Source: Balneolaceae bacterium
GTDB lineage: Bacteria > Bacteroidota > Rhodothermia > Balneolales > Balneolaceae
Assembly: GCA_007117235.1 (NCBI GenBank)
Contig: SKGY01000255.1
Coordinates: 1 to 7,825, forward strand
Reading direction: 5' to 3'
DNA length: 7,825 nucleotides
A program made the translations under genes and the position numbers. Position 1 is the stretch's first letter; each line of letters begins with the position of its first letter. The notes beneath the pieces were generated by a model that did no database searches, had not been told where the DNA came from, and saw nothing but the letters and a program-made list of their open reading frames with translations. This document shows positions 6,831 through 7,825 of this stretch, piece by piece.

Positions 6831-6867
6831 TTGTGAAACAGAAGTATTTACAATTTTTATTTCACAA
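6831..6867. promoter_or_regulatory. Perfect 8-bp inverted repeat framing the decarboxylase promoter
   Basis: TTGTGAAA at 6831-6838 and TTTCACAA at 6860-6867 are exact inverted copies separated by 21 bases, about 29 bases centre to centre. The right half overlaps the candidate -33 element and the left half lies at the expected transcription start, so a dimeric regulator bound here could block or control the decarboxylase promoter. No regulator gene is in the window, so the binding protein is unknown. Confidence 0.4.
6839..6867 (-). promoter_or_regulatory. Promoter candidate for the decarboxylase gene
   Basis: On the minus strand, TTG at 6867-6865 is followed after 18 bases by TACTTCTG at 6846-6839, which matches 7 of the 8 positions of the Bacteroidota -7 element TAnnTTTG (one T replaced by C). 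This would start transcription around 6830-6835, about 27 bases before ATG 6806. The region is A/T-rich as expected. It is a pattern match only. Confidence 0.4.
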
Positions 6868-6892
6868 TTCTCAAGATTTGTTCTCATTTCCA

Positions 6893-6922
6893 TTTTGATT
6901 ACGATATTAACAGGTGATTTTG
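6893..6922 (+). promoter_or_regulatory. Weak promoter candidate for the antiporter gene
   Basis: TTTTG at 6893-6897 is followed after 17 bases by TGATTTTG at 6915-6922, which matches 7 of 8 positions of TAnnTTTG. It would give a leader of about 100 bases before ATG 7029. The spacing is a little short and the second consensus base, normally well kept, is the one that differs, so this is tentative. Confidence 0.2.
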
Positions 6923-7028
6923 ATCGCTGATCTTTTATTTTACAGCGGCTCTGATAAGAGACTGCCTGATTCAAAATCTATCGGGATTTACAGGTATCAA
7001 TTTAAAAGGATGAACAACACTTGCTCAC

Positions 7029-7825
7029 ATGAAAAATGCCTTTGAAAGCACACTACTGAAGTGGCAACAGCCGGAAATTAGGCGCCGAATTTATTTTGGC
7101 GCGTTTATGGCGCTGGTCGTAGCCGGAATCTATCATGTGATGAACTGGGGAAGCTTTCCCGAACAGGATGGTCATTTTGGGTTTTGGTCGGTCATGCCGC
7201 CATTGGTTGCAATTGTTTTGGCTTTCTGGACCCGGGAAGTTGTAAGTGCGCTCTTTATCGGTATATGCCTCGGTGGGGTAATTTCAGGAGAGCTCAACAT
7301 AGTTCAGGGATTTCTGATCCCATCAATAGGAACTGAAAGCTTCGCTCTCATTTTACTGGTCTATTTGTGGGCACTTGGCGGACTGATTGGAATTTGGACC
7401 CGAACCGGCGGTGCTGAGAAGTTTGCTGTCTGGGCAAGTGATCTCATGGTAGTTGGGCCTCGATCTGCAAAGTTTTTTACATGGATTATGGGATTGATTT
7501 TTCATCAGGGTGGTACAATCAGCACGGTTCTGACCGGCGCAACAGTCCGGCCAATTTCAGACAAGCATAAAGTCTCCCACGAAGAGCTCTCTTATATGGT
7601 TGACAGTACAGCATCTCCCGCTGCGACTATCATTCCGTTCAACGTTTGGCCTATATATATAAGTGGACTCGTGATTGGTACGCTTGCAATATTTGAGACA
7701 CCACAGGATGGGGTTAACTTTTTTATATCCTCTCTCCCATTCAACTTTTATGCGATTTTTGCCATTCTGATTACACTTCTGTTTGCCCTGGAAGTTTTAC
7801 CCTGGGTACCCGGTAAGAAAATGCG
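7029..7825 (+). CDS. NhaC-family Na+/H+ antiporter, N-terminal part (cut by window edge)
   Basis: This is a partial gene: 265 codons plus two bases before the right edge. The protein is a polytopic inner-membrane transporter of the NhaC family, which exchanges sodium for protons and helps with sodium tolerance and pH balance; some relatives carry organic acids or amino acids instead. After a short basic N-terminus, hydrophobic segments lie near residues 21-38, 53-67, 70-88, 104-123, 146-158, 199-221 and 235-257. The family-typical stretch is clear: GGTISTVLTGATVRPISDKH (161-180), then SHEELSYMVDSTASPAATII (183-202) followed by PFNVW. The start is well fixed because an in-frame TGA lies at 7011-7013 and ATG 7029 is the first start after it. 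A purine run, AAAAGGA (7004-7010), is too far upstream to be an ordinary ribosome binding site. The gene is divergent from the decarboxylase. Ion specificity cannot be read from this part. Confidence 0.9.
   Translation, partial: MKNAFESTLLKWQQPEIRRRIYFGAFMALVVAGIYHVMNWGSFPEQDGHFGFWSVMPPLVAIVLAFWTREVVSALFIGICLGGVISGELNIVQGFLIPSIGTESFALILLVYLWALGGLIGIWTRTGGAEKFAVWASDLMVVGPRSAKFFTWIMGLIFHQGGTISTVLTGATVRPISDKHKVSHEELSYMVDSTASPAATIIPFNVWPIYISGLVIGTLAIFETPQDGVNFFISSLPFNFYAIFAILITLLFALEVLPWVPGKKM

Noticed and set aside
7010..7045. 11-codon leader peptide frame (ATG 7010) overlapping the antiporter start
   Set aside because: The purine run directly abuts its ATG, leaving no spacing for ribosome binding, and the peptide has no run of a single amino acid that would suggest attenuation.

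Overview
The window looks like ordinary chromosome from a Bacteroidota-type bacterium, most likely the Balneolaeota/Rhodothermia side (Gracilimonas/Rhodohalobacter-like). This is an inference. It rests on moderate GC, starts without clear Shine-Dalgarno sequences, promoter candidates of the TTG...TAnnTTTG type, an exported M14 peptidase with an extra C-terminal Rossmann-like domain, and the style of the helicase and the NhaC transporter. No species can be named from the sequence alone.

Layout. (1) 2-820, minus: N-terminal part of an exported 5'-nucleotidase-type metallophosphatase, cut by the left edge. (2) 821-912: short divergent spacer. (3) 913-3438, plus: complete secreted M14 zinc carboxypeptidase-like protein of 841 residues with no cysteine. 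(4) 3439-3677: convergent spacer filled by two diverged copies of one GC-rich repeat unit in inverted orientation, probably serving as a two-way transcription end. (5) 3678-4970, minus: complete DEAD-box RNA helicase. (6) 4971-5375: spacer with a GC-rich islet in the helicase leader, an overlapping palindrome, and a second, unrelated inverted pair of repeat units just after the next gene. (7) 5376-6806, minus: complete PLP-dependent group II decarboxylase-like protein. (8) 6807-7028: divergent spacer with a promoter candidate framed by a perfect 8-bp inverted repeat. (9) 7029-7825, plus: NhaC-family Na+/H+ antiporter, cut by the right edge.

The genes do not form one operon. Orientation changes at nearly every gene, and each long gap holds regulatory or repeat sequence. 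The two exported hydrolases (nucleotidase and peptidase) fit scavenging of nucleotides and peptides in the periplasm or outside the cell. The decarboxylase and the antiporter are divergent and share a control region, which could reflect a joint role in pH or ion balance, but this is only a hypothesis.

I found no phage, CRISPR, toxin, defence or transposase gene, and no rRNA or tRNA. The most unusual content is non-coding: two different repeat families, each as an inverted pair placed directly behind stop codons. The decarboxylase also has leucine where characterised aromatic amino acid decarboxylases carry their catalytic-loop tyrosine.
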